A stretch of DNA of 7,548 nucleotides, from positions 1-7,548 of the forward strand of contig CANHKJ010000144.1 in the NCBI GenBank assembly GCA_947460915.1. The letters run 5' to 3'. The translations under genes were made by a program, and so were the position numbers. Each line of letters opens with the position of its first letter. The stretch's first letter is position 1. Origin of the DNA: Verrucomicrobiia bacterium (lineage in GTDB: Bacteria > Verrucomicrobiota > Verrucomicrobiia > Verrucomicrobiales > Akkermansiaceae). Below the pieces are notes generated by a model. It did not search any database and was not told the origin of the DNA. It saw nothing but the letters and a program-made list of their open reading frames with translations. Shown here piece after piece: positions 1 to 6,554 of the stretch.

Positions 1-1
1 G

Positions 2-343
2 CGCCAGCCCTTCAATGTCAATGCCATTGCACAGGCGGGTGCCTTGGCCGCCTTGACCGATGACTCGCACATGAATCAAACCAAAGCCGTCAATGCCGAG
101 GGCCTTGCGTTTTATCATCAAGCCTTTGCGGATCGCGGTTTGGAATTTGTTCCTAGCGTCGCGAATTTCATTCTCGTCAAAGTTGGTGACGGCGATGGCT
201 TGTTCAAAAAAATGCTGCAACGCGGCATCATTTTGCGCGCCATGAGCAGCTACAAATTGCCCGAGTGGGTGCGCATTTCCGTCGGAACCATGGCGCAAAA
301 CCGCCGCTGCATCGAGGTCATGGACGAAGTGTTACGCGGGTAA
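2..343 (+). CDS. hisC: Histidinol-phosphate aminotransferase, C-terminal part (5' end outside window)
   Basis: The reading frame is open from the window edge to TAA at 341-343, giving 113 codons. HisC transfers the amino group from glutamate to imidazole-acetol phosphate in histidine biosynthesis; it is a cytoplasmic, PLP-dependent fold-type I enzyme. The visible part starts with RQPFNVNAIAQAGALAAL, which matches the conserved segment following the PLP lysine in HisC. It ends with the C-terminal small domain, including SVANFILVKV, the GIILR segment, and LPEWVRISVGT, whose Arg binds the substrate carboxylate or phosphate in the family. The PLP-binding lysine lies upstream of the window, so catalytic completeness cannot be judged. 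An ATG or TTG inside this stretch (for example TTG at 44) is internal and not a start. Other fold-type I aminotransferases such as CobD-like proteins share this region, but the motif set fits HisC best. Confidence 0.9.
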   Translation, partial: RQPFNVNAIAQAGALAALTDDSHMNQTKAVNAEGLAFYHQAFADRGLEFVPSVANFILVKVGDGDGLFKKMLQRGIILRAMSSYKLPEWVRISVGTMAQNRRCIEVMDEVLRG

Positions 344-354
344 GCAATACGGAG

Positions 355-373
355 AAGGGATTTTCAATCCCTT
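355..373 (+). terminator. Candidate intrinsic terminator after hisC
   Basis: A perfect 8-bp inverted repeat, AAGGGATT and AATCCCTT, is separated by a 3-nt loop TTC. It sits 12 nt after the hisC stop codon and is followed by GTTTTC. The stem has only three G-C pairs and the T-tract is short and interrupted, so this would be a weak terminator. The position directly after the gene is the main support. Confidence 0.5.
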
Positions 374-421
374 GTTTTCATCGACCGAAATTTCAAATGA
401 AAGGGTCTAATCAACTCTTCC

Positions 422-456
422 TTCACTGTTCACTGCGCACTGATCACTCCCCACTC
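422..456. repeat. Degenerate 7-bp tandem repeat, about 5 units
   Basis: The trinucleotide CAC recurs at 424, 431, 438, 445 and 452, exactly 7 bases apart. The units read TTCACTG, TTCACTG, CGCACTG, ATCACTC and CCCACTC. This is a mutated version of the same heptamer that forms the pure array at the right end of the window (CTCACTG units), although the two lie about 7 kb apart. Confidence 0.7.
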
Positions 457-514
457 AAATTTTCTTGTATTTTGAGTATTTCGTGGTTCCTCCTTCGGGT
501 TTTGTTTCAATCTC

Positions 515-529
515 TGTCCCAACGGGACA
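515..529. repeat. Short hairpin, 6-bp stem
   Basis: TGTCCC is followed by AAC and then GGGACA, a perfect 6-bp inverted repeat with a 3-nt loop. It lies in gene-free sequence 14 nt before a second hairpin. No role is evident; it may belong to a decayed interspersed repeat. Confidence 0.45.
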
Positions 530-542
530 ATGCAATTCCCAG

Positions 543-562
543 CCCATGATTTCAATCATGGG
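543..562. repeat. Near-perfect palindrome, 9-bp arms
   Basis: CCCATGATT and AATCATGGG are exact reverse complements separated by two bases (TC). The palindrome sits immediately upstream of the PhnW remnant. It could be an operator, a hairpin end of a decayed repeat element, or chance. There is no T-tract after it, so it is not a typical intrinsic terminator. Confidence 0.55.
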
Positions 563-576
563 TATCATGCCCCACA

Positions 577-765
577 CCACATGATCCCACATCTCCAGAC
601 TACAACTTCAAAATATTCTACGACCGACTCAAAGAAAAAGGCTTCGTGATTTATCCCGGAAAAGTCACAGGCGTCGATAGCTTCCGCATCGGCACGATCG
701 GTCATGTTTTCCCGGAAGACATCGATCGACTGATCCTTGCGATCGAGAGCGCGCGTTATTGGTAA
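577..765 (+). pseudogene. C-terminal remnant of a PhnW-type 2-aminoethylphosphonate--pyruvate aminotransferase
   Basis: Reading codons from 577 to the TAA at 763-765 gives about 62 residues that resemble the C-terminus of PhnW. The recognisable parts are PTSPDYNFKIFYDRLKEKGF, then VIYPGKVTGVDSFRIGTIGH, then a PEDIDRLILAIE tail. In the family this is the C-terminal subdomain of a PLP-dependent enzyme of about 360 residues that degrades 2-aminoethylphosphonate to phosphonoacetaldehyde. The PLP lysine and the rest of the fold are absent. There is no start codon in frame; the frame hits TGA at 547-549, and the sequence before about 577 is unrelated hairpin DNA. The fragment is therefore a relic and cannot be an active enzyme. 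The surviving residues are well conserved, which suggests the loss is fairly recent. The family assignment is from motif memory, not from a search. Confidence 0.75.
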
Positions 766-874
766 TAGTCTGTTTGTCATAGGCCTGTTGTTGATAAGCT
801 GTTGGTGTAGGGTTTTACCCCATGGCATGTTCGTTGGGTTAGCTTAGGATTCAGTCACTTGCAAAAGCAAGCAC
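766..874. other. Leader region of the efflux operon; no firm promoter seen
   Basis: This gap between the PhnW remnant and the first operon gene should contain the operon promoter. I cannot point to a convincing -35/-10 pair. Two small inverted repeats are visible: GGGT-TTT-ACCC around 808-818, and CTTGC-AAAA-GCAAG at 858-871, which ends 3 nt before the ATG at 875. No Shine-Dalgarno-like sequence precedes that ATG. Confidence 0.35.
858..871 (+). promoter_or_regulatory. Small hairpin directly in front of the first operon start codon
   Basis: CTTGC and GCAAG form a perfect 5-bp stem with an AAAA loop, ending 3 nt before the ATG at 875. If it folds in the mRNA it would occupy the place where a ribosome binding site is expected. 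Five base pairs are few, so this may be chance. Confidence 0.3.
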
Positions 875-1282
875 ATGACCATGAATCCTACTATCTCCAT
901 CGTATCGCTCGCCATCGCCGCTGCAACTTTTTCCTCCTGTGTCGTCTCAGACTATCCAGGTGGACCTATGCGCGGCTCTGTATCCACTTCCTTCGGTGTC
1001 TATGATACACTCCCTAACACCTATGTGGGGAGCGCCTATCATTATCAGAATCGCTATTATTCGGGCGGTAATTACGAGACGGGAAATTTCCAATACAAGG
1101 GTCGTAAATACGATAATCGTTATTACCATGGCGGCAAATATTATTACGGCGGTCGCAACGAATATCATGGCAATAACAGACCGCAAAATCAGTTTACTGA
1201 CGACCGCAATGATCGCGGTGATCGTAATGATCTTGACGACCGAAACGATCGCTATGATCGAAGCAACAAAGATCGCCATTGA
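875..1282 (+). CDS. Small putative lipoprotein, Tyr/Gly-rich with C-terminal Asp-Arg-x repeat
   Basis: The 135-residue protein starts at ATG 875; ATG 881 is an equally possible start. The first 21 residues are a hydrophobic signal peptide (ISIVSLAIAAATF) ending in FSSC, with Cys22 as the likely lipidated residue. Phe at -3 departs from the usual Leu/Val lipobox. Residues about 50-100 are rich in Tyr, Gly, Asn and His (YYSGG, YYHGGKYYYGG). Residues 110-130 are seven Asp-Arg-x-like triplets from a 9-bp DNA repeat. The sequence is low in complexity and I do not recognise a family. It should be an envelope protein exposed to the periplasm or surface. Its stop codon touches the start region of the outer-membrane factor gene, so the two are probably co-transcribed. 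Any link to the pump is inference from position. The reading frame is supported by its signal peptide and its biased composition. Confidence 0.65.
   Translation: MTMNPTISIVSLAIAAATFSSCVVSDYPGGPMRGSVSTSFGVYDTLPNTYVGSAYHYQNRYYSGGNYETGNFQYKGRKYDNRYYHGGKYYYGGRNEYHGNNRPQNQFTDDRNDRGDRNDLDDRNDRYDRSNKDRH
1202..1264 (+). repeat. 9-bp tandem repeat, 7 units, inside the small lipoprotein gene
   Basis: Seven consecutive 9-base units begin with GATCG, GACCG or GATCT: GACCGCAAT, GATCGCGGT, GATCGTAAT, GATCTTGAC, GACCGAAAC, GATCGCTAT and GATCGAAGC. In frame they encode DRN, DRG, DRN, DLD, DRN, DRY and DRS. Because the unit is a multiple of three, gain or loss of copies would change tail length without breaking the frame. 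Confidence 0.85.
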
Positions 1283-1299
1283 ACATCGGCTCTCAGGAT

Positions 1300-2730
1300 A
1301 TGAAGCGGATCATCGGAACTGTTGCTCGCGAACTTGCGCGGCAACGCTGGTCAGCCACGGTGCTCGGCGTGATCATGCTCAGCTCCTGTGCTGATCACAC
1401 AACGGCGATGCGCTCGTTTACCTTGCCATCTCAATGGAAGGGGGCGAGCGATGCAACATCATCCGCCAAGCCTCAAGATTTGTCGCGTTGGTGGAAACGT
1501 TGCAACGATCCGATCCTCAATCAACTGATCCAAGATGCTCTGTACAACAGTCCTGACATTCACGCGGCGCTCGCGAAAATTCGTGAGTATCGTGCCAGAA
1601 GAGGCGTGGAACAGTCCGCGCTTTTTCCGATGATTGCGGGCAATGGTTTGGCGAGTCACACAAGTTCGCGTGATCATGATTCAGACCGCAGCTCTAGCGA
1701 TGATCGCTTCGGCATTTCTGTCGATGCGAGTTGGCAGGTGGATTTGTTTGGCAGGCAACAGCAAACCATCCGCGCCGCTTCTGCGGATCTGTTGCAAGTG
1801 CAGGAAAATTTCCACGCCGCTCAAGTCATCCTCGTCGCCGATGTGGCTACGGCCTACGTGAACTTTCGCTCTGCGGAAGCACAGCTAGCCGTGGTGCAGC
1901 GCAGCTTGATCACGCGCACGGAAACGCTTCAGCTCACTCAGTGGCGCGAGCAAGCGGGAACGGGAACAGCGCTCGATACGCAGCAGGCGCGCACGATTTT
2001 CGAGCAAGCGAAAAGCGCCATCCCAGGCTTGCAGTTGCAGGCCACACAGTCGCGCAATCTGCTCGCCTTGTTGGCGGGACAGACACCGGGATTTTATGAT
2101 CGATCGCTTGTCAAATCTCGTGCAGTGCCGCTGCTCTCCGCTCCTCGTGCGATGGGGATTCCTGCCGATACTCTGCGCCAGCGGCCTGACGTGCGGGCCT
2201 CAGAGGCAGCAGTGCTCGCGGCTACGGTTCGCACTATGTCTGCCGAGCGTGAGCGCTTGCCAGCCTTTCAGTTGACAGGATCTCTGGGTGCGGAATCGGG
2301 CAGTGGACGCGCATTTTTTTCTCCGCAAACCACTCTTGCGTCGCTCGCTGGTGGCTTGACCGCCCCGATCTTTCAGGCGGGGAGAATTCGCAACAAGATC
2401 TTGATGCAAACCGAGCAACAACGCCAAGCATTTTCGGGATACGAAGTCACGGTATTGCGAGCATTGTCCGAGGTGGAAAATGCCCTCGCTGCGGTGCAAC
2501 GCTACCAGCAACAAGCGCAAAGCATTCAGTCATCGATCACAGCTGCTGCCGAAGCGCAAAGATTGGCCGCACTCCAATACGAAGCTGGGCAGATTGATTT
2601 GTTCCTTTCGTTAGATACGCAGCGCACCTTGCTATCTTTGCAACAACAACAGGTAGGCACCATGACCCAACAAGCCACCGCAAGCATTCAACTCTACAAA
2701 TCCTTGGGTGGGGGATGGTCAAAAAACTAA
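1300..2730 (+). CDS. Outer-membrane factor lipoprotein of a tripartite efflux system (TolC/NodT/OprM family)
   Basis: This is the outer-membrane channel of the pump, a family whose trimers form a beta barrel plus a long periplasmic alpha-helical tunnel. From ATG 1300 the product has 476 residues, close to the family's usual 450-490. The signal peptide ends in a lipobox LSSC with Cys30 as the lipid anchor. Family landmarks follow: SRWWKRCNDPILNQLIQDAL near residues 62-81, SWQVDLFGRQQQ near 144-155, VADVATAYVNFRSAEAQLAV near 180-200, IPADTLRQRPDVRASEAAV near 287-305, and a second repeat ending in SLGGGW. An in-frame TTG at 1279 would overlap the previous stop as TTGA and add seven residues. Neither start has a clear ribosome binding site. 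ATG 1300 gives the more normal signal peptide. The gene follows the small lipoprotein directly and precedes the adaptor by 21 nt. Confidence 0.92.
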   Translation: MKRIIGTVARELARQRWSATVLGVIMLSSCADHTTAMRSFTLPSQWKGASDATSSAKPQDLSRWWKRCNDPILNQLIQDALYNSPDIHAALAKIREYRARRGVEQSALFPMIAGNGLASHTSSRDHDSDRSSSDDRFGISVDASWQVDLFGRQQQTIRAASADLLQVQENFHAAQVILVADVATAYVNFRSAEAQLAVVQRSLITRTETLQLTQWREQAGTGTALDTQQARTIFEQAKSAIPGLQLQATQSRNLLALLAGQTPGFYDRSLVKSRAVPLLSAPRAMGIPADTLRQRPDVRASEAAVLAATVRTMSAERERLPAFQLTGSLGAESGSGRAFFSPQTTLASLAGGLTAPIFQAGRIRNKILMQTEQQRQAFSGYEVTVLRALSEVENALAAVQRYQQQAQSIQSSITAAAEAQRLAALQYEAGQIDLFLSLDTQRTLLSLQQQQVGTMTQQATASIQLYKSLGGGWSKN

Positions 2731-2751
2731 CGCATTTTCGCGCACACACTT

Positions 2752-4080
2752 ATGTCTCAACCTACGATTCCACCCACGGAAGCAGAAAACATCTCGCTGC
2801 CACCTGAAAAATTAGCGCAAGTGATTGAATCGGGCCGTCATGGTTCTACCAAGCGTGTGGTGATTCTTGTGAGCCTTGCACTTTTTGTTAGTCTCGGCGC
2901 TTGGTATTGGTGGCATCATCAACAAGCGATCAAAAAAGCCTTGCCTCACTATGTCACCGAGCCCTTGCAGCGCGGCGACATCGTTCTGCTGATCACCGCA
3001 ACGGGAAATTTGTTTCCGACCAATGAGGTGATCGTCGGTAGCGAATTGTCAGGCACCACCTTAGAGGTCTTTGTCGATTTCAATGATCATGTGAGCAAAG
3101 GACAAGCGCTTGCGAAACTCGATACGACAAAATTATTGCAGCAAACGGAAAGCAACCGTGCTGCTGTGAAGGTCGCCGAGGCCAAGGTCACGCAAGCGCA
3201 AGCGACGGTGAAAGAAAGCTTGGCGGCATTGGCGCGACAACAAGAATTGTCACGCTTGAGCGGTGGAAAAATTCCCTCGCAAGCAGAAATGGCGACCGCC
3301 ATCGCCGCATCCGAGCGGTCCTCGGCTGATCTGCTGAGTGCGCAATCGCTGGTGGGACAAGCCGAAGCACAGGTGCGGATCAATGAAAATGATTTGTCGA
3401 AGGCGGTCATCAAGTCGCCCATCGATGGCATGGTGCTCACGCGTTCGATCGAGCCCGGCCAAACCGTCGCCGCGAGTTTCACGGCACCGCAGCTTTTTGT
3501 GATTGCGGAAAAACTGGAGCGCATGAAACTCGAAGTCGCCATTGCCGAAGCGGACATTGCCCTCGTGGCGAAAGGGCAATCCGCTACCTTCACGGTCGAT
3601 GCATGGCCAGATCGATCTTACCCCGCCAATGTCACCGTGGTTGCCTATGGCTCGGCCGTGACACAAAATGTGGTGACCTACGAAGCGGATTTAGAAGTCA
3701 GCAATGATGACCTCAGCTTGCGCCCTGGCATGACGGCTACGGCTGACATTCGCGTGGCCGAGAGCAAGAGTGTGTTTGTAGTTCCCGCGGCGGCACTGCG
3801 ATTCGATCCCGCATCTGCTTCCCTCGTTTCAAGTGTGGCGAAGAAATCCTTTGTGCAAAGCTTGATTCCCATGCCTACGCGCAATCGCAGCCGCCCCGCA
3901 GCGGACGACGAAAAATCAGCGCCCACGAAGACCTCAAAAATCTGGGTCTTACAAGACGGTCGCGCCATTTCTCTACTCGTCACAGTGGGGCTCAGCGATG
4001 GGCATCAAACGGAAATTTCCGCACCCAATCTCACCGAAGGAATGTCCGTCATTCTTCGCCTCGATACCCCTGCATCATGA
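2752..4080 (+). CDS. macA: Periplasmic adaptor (membrane fusion protein) of a MacAB-type efflux pump
   Basis: The 442-residue protein joins the inner-membrane transporter to the outer-membrane factor. A cytoplasmic N-tail is followed by one membrane anchor, about residues 36-54 (VVILVSLALFVSLGAWYWW). The first half-lipoyl segment is near 93-124 (GSELSGTTLEVFVDFNDHVS), and a coiled-coil hairpin rich in Ala, Gln and Glu covers about 128-216. The second half-lipoyl is near 217-239 (KAVIKSPIDGMVLTRSIEPG). A beta-barrel domain and a membrane-proximal domain follow (SLRPGMTATADIRV, VFVVPAAALRF, VTVGLSDGHQTEI). This layout is that of MacA/HlyD-family adaptors that pair with MacB. Residues about 354-396 form a longer, polar, Pro/Arg/Lys-rich insert before the last strands, which is unusual for MacA. 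The gene ends as ATGA with the ATPase start. No ribosome binding site is obvious before ATG 2752. The symbol rests on family and context; the substrate is unknown. Confidence 0.9.
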   Translation: MSQPTIPPTEAENISLPPEKLAQVIESGRHGSTKRVVILVSLALFVSLGAWYWWHHQQAIKKALPHYVTEPLQRGDIVLLITATGNLFPTNEVIVGSELSGTTLEVFVDFNDHVSKGQALAKLDTTKLLQQTESNRAAVKVAEAKVTQAQATVKESLAALARQQELSRLSGGKIPSQAEMATAIAASERSSADLLSAQSLVGQAEAQVRINENDLSKAVIKSPIDGMVLTRSIEPGQTVAASFTAPQLFVIAEKLERMKLEVAIAEADIALVAKGQSATFTVDAWPDRSYPANVTVVAYGSAVTQNVVTYEADLEVSNDDLSLRPGMTATADIRVAESKSVFVVPAAALRFDPASASLVSSVAKKSFVQSLIPMPTRNRSRPAADDEKSAPTKTSKIWVLQDGRAISLLVTVGLSDGHQTEISAPNLTEGMSVILRLDTPAS

Positions 4081-4790
4081 GCGATCCTCCCCACATTGAC
4101 TTGCGCGCGATCACCAAAACTTTTGGCGTGGGCGATGCTTCTTTTCAGGCATTGAAAGGAATTGATCTCACCATCCATCGCGGTGAGTTTGTTGCCATCA
4201 TGGGGCCGAGTGGCTCTGGCAAGTCAACATTGATGAATGTGTTAGGTTGCCTCGATACACCGACCACGGGCACCTATCACTACGAGGGCATCGCCGTGGA
4301 AAAACTCAGCGCGGACCAACGCTCGATGCTGCGTCGCTATGCACTGGGTTTTATTTTCCAAGGGTTCAATTTGTTAGCGCGCACCAGTGCTATGGAAAAT
4401 GTCGAGTTGCCACTGCTCTATCGAGGGATGTCAAAATCTGATCGCCGCGCCAAGGCGGCCGCGGCACTCGCTTCTGTGGGCCTCGCGACGAAGCTGAGCA
4501 GCACGCCTGGGGAGCTATCGGGTGGGCAACAACAACGTGTCGCCATTGCGCGCGCCATCGTTTCTCAGCCGAGCACCTTGTTTGCCGATGAGCCTACGGG
4601 CAATCTCGATTCGTTGACCACGCGCGATATCATCGCATTGCTGACGCGACTGAATGTGGATCGTGGCATTACCGTTTTGATGGTCACGCACGATGATGAA
4701 GTCGCGGCCTATGCCAAGCGCTGCGTGGTGATCAAGGATGGCATGATCGAGTCGGACCAAGCCGTGAAACAACTCTCTCTACCCGTATGA
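4077..4790 (+). CDS. ABC transporter ATPase, MacB/LolD-type
   Basis: This 237-residue nucleotide-binding subunit drives the pump from the cytoplasmic face. All ABC motifs are present: Walker A GPSGSGKST at residues 43-51, Q-loop Gln95 in FIFQGFNLL, signature LSGGQ at 147-151, Walker B LFADEP with Asp171 and catalytic Glu172, D-loop NLD at 176-178, and switch His205 in VTHD. The ALKGIDLTI segment and the GFIFQGFNLL and TGNLD wording are typical of the MacB/LolD/FtsE branch. Length matches stand-alone ATPases. In classical MacB the ATPase is fused to the permease; here the two are separate genes joined by a 4-nt ATGA overlap, a common arrangement outside enterobacteria. The start also overlaps the adaptor stop as ATGA, so translation is probably coupled along all three genes. 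No key residue is missing. LolD of the lipoprotein-release system is the main alternative, but the adaptor and outer-membrane factor favour efflux. Confidence 0.95.
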   Translation: MSDPPHIDLRAITKTFGVGDASFQALKGIDLTIHRGEFVAIMGPSGSGKSTLMNVLGCLDTPTTGTYHYEGIAVEKLSADQRSMLRRYALGFIFQGFNLLARTSAMENVELPLLYRGMSKSDRRAKAAAALASVGLATKLSSTPGELSGGQQQRVAIARAIVSQPSTLFADEPTGNLDSLTTRDIIALLTRLNVDRGITVLMVTHDDEVAAYAKRCVVIKDGMIESDQAVKQLSLPV

Positions 4791-6001
4791 TCTGGAATGC
4801 TTTTGCGATTGCGTTGCGTGAGATCAGTCGGAACATGACGCGCGCGTTTCTCACGGTGTTAGGCATTTTCATCGGTGTGGCATCGATCATTACCATGGTC
4901 ACCTTAGGCGAGGGCGCCACGCAGGCGGTGAAGGAGCAAATTTCTAGCCTGGGCAGCAATCTGCTGACCCTCCGCCCTGGTTCTGGTTTTGGTTCGCGCG
5001 GCTCATCGGCGGGTGTGCCACATTTCACGGAAAAAGATGCCGTAGCCCTCGGCGATCAGATCTCCAGCATTGCTGCGATTGCTCCCGTCAATATGGCATC
5101 ATTGAGCACGATCTATGGCCACAATGCGCGCATTAGCAATGTCACGGGGACCACGCCGATTTATTTTCAAATCAACAAATGGCATCTCGCCGAGGGCCGA
5201 TTTTTCACCGAGGGCGATGTCCGTTCTGGCACCGCGGTTTGTGTGATTGGCAATACCGTGCGCACCGAGTTATTCGGCGATGCTGATCCCTTGGGGTCAA
5301 AAATTCGCATCGGCCGAGCATCGGTGGAAATCATCGGTCTGTTAGCCACCAAGGGGCAGGCGGGCATGGGCGATCAGGACGATACCATCATCATGCCGCT
5401 GTCCGCTTTGCAACGACGCTTGATTGGAAAAGTTTCCGCCAATGACATCAGCCAGATCTCGATCTCTGCCGTCGAGGGCACCGATAGCATTCGGCTCATC
5501 GATGAAATTTCACGGATCATGCGAGCACGGCGCAACCTGGAGAGCAATCAAGACAATGACTTCAATGTGTTCGATACTCGTCAAATTGCCGAAACCCTCG
5601 GCTCAACGACACAGCTCATGACCATGCTGCTCACGGCCGTGGCTGCCGTTTCGCTGTTAGTCGGTGGCATCGGCATCATGAACATCATGCTGGTATCGGT
5701 GACCGAGCGAACTCATGAGATCGGCATACGCTTGGCGATCGGCGCCTCGGCACGTGAGGTGCTGCTGCAATTTTTGGTCGAAGCCATGACGCTCTCTTGC
5801 ATCGGTGGCATCGTCGGCATCCTGCTCGCGCTCGGCCTTTGTTACGGTTTGGCGCAAGTGATCAAAGTGCCATTTCATTTCAACTTCCAGATCAATCTGA
5901 TCGCCTTTCTATTCTCCGCTGCGGTAGGAGTCTTATTCGGCTACACCCCCGCCAGACGAGCCGCAAGGCTCAATCCCATCGATGCCTTACGACATGAATG
6001 A
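4787..6001 (+). CDS. ABC transporter permease, MacB-type (FtsX fold)
   Basis: The 404-residue inner-membrane subunit has the four-helix MacB topology. The first helix is at about residues 20-43 (AFLTVLGIFIGVASIITMV). A large periplasmic domain covers roughly 45-275 and contains GSNLLTLRPGS and a segment ending NDFNVFDTRQIAETL. Three C-terminal helices follow at about 277-300 (LLTAVAAVSLLVGGIGIMNI), 334-357 and 370-388. The coupling segment ERTHEIGIRLAIGAS, which contacts the ATPase, is intact. The end GYTPARRAARLNPIDALRHE is the standard MacB C-terminus. In the mechanotransmission model for this family, ATP binding in the partner moves the periplasmic domain to push substrate into the adaptor and outer-membrane tunnel. 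Its ATG overlaps the ATPase stop as ATGA. It is the last gene of the operon, and I see no convincing intrinsic terminator after the stop. Together with the separate ATPase gene it corresponds to one split macB. Confidence 0.95.
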   Translation: MIWNAFAIALREISRNMTRAFLTVLGIFIGVASIITMVTLGEGATQAVKEQISSLGSNLLTLRPGSGFGSRGSSAGVPHFTEKDAVALGDQISSIAAIAPVNMASLSTIYGHNARISNVTGTTPIYFQINKWHLAEGRFFTEGDVRSGTAVCVIGNTVRTELFGDADPLGSKIRIGRASVEIIGLLATKGQAGMGDQDDTIIMPLSALQRRLIGKVSANDISQISISAVEGTDSIRLIDEISRIMRARRNLESNQDNDFNVFDTRQIAETLGSTTQLMTMLLTAVAAVSLLVGGIGIMNIMLVSVTERTHEIGIRLAIGASAREVLLQFLVEAMTLSCIGGIVGILLALGLCYGLAQVIKVPFHFNFQINLIAFLFSAAVGVLFGYTPARRAARLNPIDALRHE

Positions 6002-6036
6002 TCCGCACCTAGGTCAGCGCCCCTCAAAAATCCCTT

Positions 6037-6058
6037 AAATCAGTTTAATCCATCGTTA
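6037..6058 (+). repeat. Intergenic repeat word, copy 1
   Basis: AAATCAGTTTAATCC is followed by ATCGTTA. The second copy at 6222-6252 has AAATCAGTATAATCC, then an extra segment of about 9 bases, then GTCGTTA. The two are 185 bp apart in the same orientation. Confidence 0.55.
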
Positions 6059-6110
6059 TAATGGCTGTAGTCAAGGATGGTCATTCGTAATGGTGGCCAA
6101 TCGAGACATG

Positions 6111-6136
6111 ATTTTCAAGATTTTCAAGATTCCAAG
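6111..6136 (+). repeat. AT-rich 9-bp tandem repeat, 3 units
   Basis: ATTTTCAAG occurs twice in tandem (6111-6119 and 6120-6128) and is followed by a shortened unit ATTCCAAG (6129-6136). It lies in gene-free sequence and no function is evident. Confidence 0.65.
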
Positions 6137-6221
6137 ATGAGATGGATTGGGAAATCATAGGTTATTGGTGAATGGTTCATAAGAAGGAGTTTTGAAGGCA
6201 CTTCATTTTTCCTCATCAAAA

Positions 6222-6252
6222 AAATCAGTATAATCCGTTAAATCCGTCGTTA
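6222..6252 (+). repeat. Intergenic repeat word, copy 2
   Basis: This is the partner of the copy at 6037-6058, with one T-to-A change in the middle and an internal partial duplication of the AATCCGT word (TAATCCGT, then AAATCCGT). The slippage-like duplication fits decay of a short repeated element. Confidence 0.55.
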
Positions 6253-6404
6253 AACTTGCGGGATTCGTTGAGATTCATTCAGTCCCGCTATCTCATCCCG
6301 CTCCGCGTGATTCGGTTGTGGTTAAAAGAGCCCTTTGCTCTGAAAAGGAACGAAACGCAAAGGCGCTGAGTTCGCAAAGTATATCGCAGAGGATTTTTCA
6401 TCAG

Positions 6405-6484
6405 CCCACCACTTTCCGTTGCACCCCTAGGAATTAGAGCTACGTTTTCTTGCCGGTTTTGCACTTGAGTCCGGTGGCTCGTTT
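6405..6484. repeat. Diverged direct repeat, left copy
   Basis: This stretch aligns with 6971-7050 over about 80 bases in the same orientation. By hand I count 64 matches in 79 columns with one single-base gap. Both begin CCCACCACTTTC and share GAATTA, TTTCTTGC and CTTGAG. On the minus strand both encode the last residues of the same protein (here RATGLKCKTGKKT and a stop at 6440-6442). In this copy a TAG replaces a Lys codon, ending the frame two codons earlier than in the right copy. The repeat stops abruptly where the Zeta-toxin-like remnant begins. Confidence 0.75.
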
Positions 6485-6554
6485 TACTGCCGGATTGCAC
6501 AATCTCGAAGAAGCCTACAAATCAGTTGTCGATACTTGGGCGAAATATGATAAT

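Larger units (their letters stand above)
344..576. other. Gene-free stretch with hairpins and repeat words
   Basis: No reading frame here looks like a real protein. The stretch holds the candidate hisC terminator, a degenerate heptamer array (422-456), a TGTCCC/GGGACA hairpin (515-529) and a CCCATGATT/AATCATGGG hairpin (543-562), ending where the PhnW remnant begins. It looks like accumulated interspersed repeat material, an impression that would need a genome-wide search to confirm. Confidence 0.5.
6002..6404. other. Gene-free stretch with decayed intergenic repeat words
   Basis: No credible gene is visible on either strand; the 70-codon minus-strand frame at 6288-6500 has no recognisable protein features. 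The stretch contains two related copies of an AATCAGT-TAATCC-TCGTTA word (6037-6058 and 6222-6252), a short AT-rich 9-bp tandem repeat (6111-6136) and a CGCAAAGGCGCTGAGTTCGC word near 6356. Such words suggest old repeat debris with no coding function. No transposase or terminal inverted repeat was found. Confidence 0.5.

Noticed and set aside
265..549. 94-codon + strand reading frame overlapping the hisC end
   Set aside because: It lies in another frame of hisC, then runs through hairpins and repeat DNA. It has no recognisable protein features and no ribosome binding site.
565..828. 87-codon minus-strand frame
   Set aside because: It is antisense to the PhnW remnant, whose + strand frame matches a known family. 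The minus-strand product has no such match.
766..874. Sigma-70 promoter for the efflux operon, using TTGATA near 790 as -35
   Set aside because: No acceptable -10 hexamer lies at the right distance, so I did not annotate a promoter.
939..1394. 151-codon + strand frame and a 110-codon minus frame across the small lipoprotein gene
   Set aside because: Both are rich in Ile/Thr/Val because the 9-bp repeat and Tyr/Asn codons are read in shifted frames. The frame with a signal peptide and a lipobox is the plausible gene.
6288..6500. 70-codon minus-strand frame
   Set aside because: It crosses from repeat words into the left direct repeat in a frame different from the one conserved between the two repeat copies.
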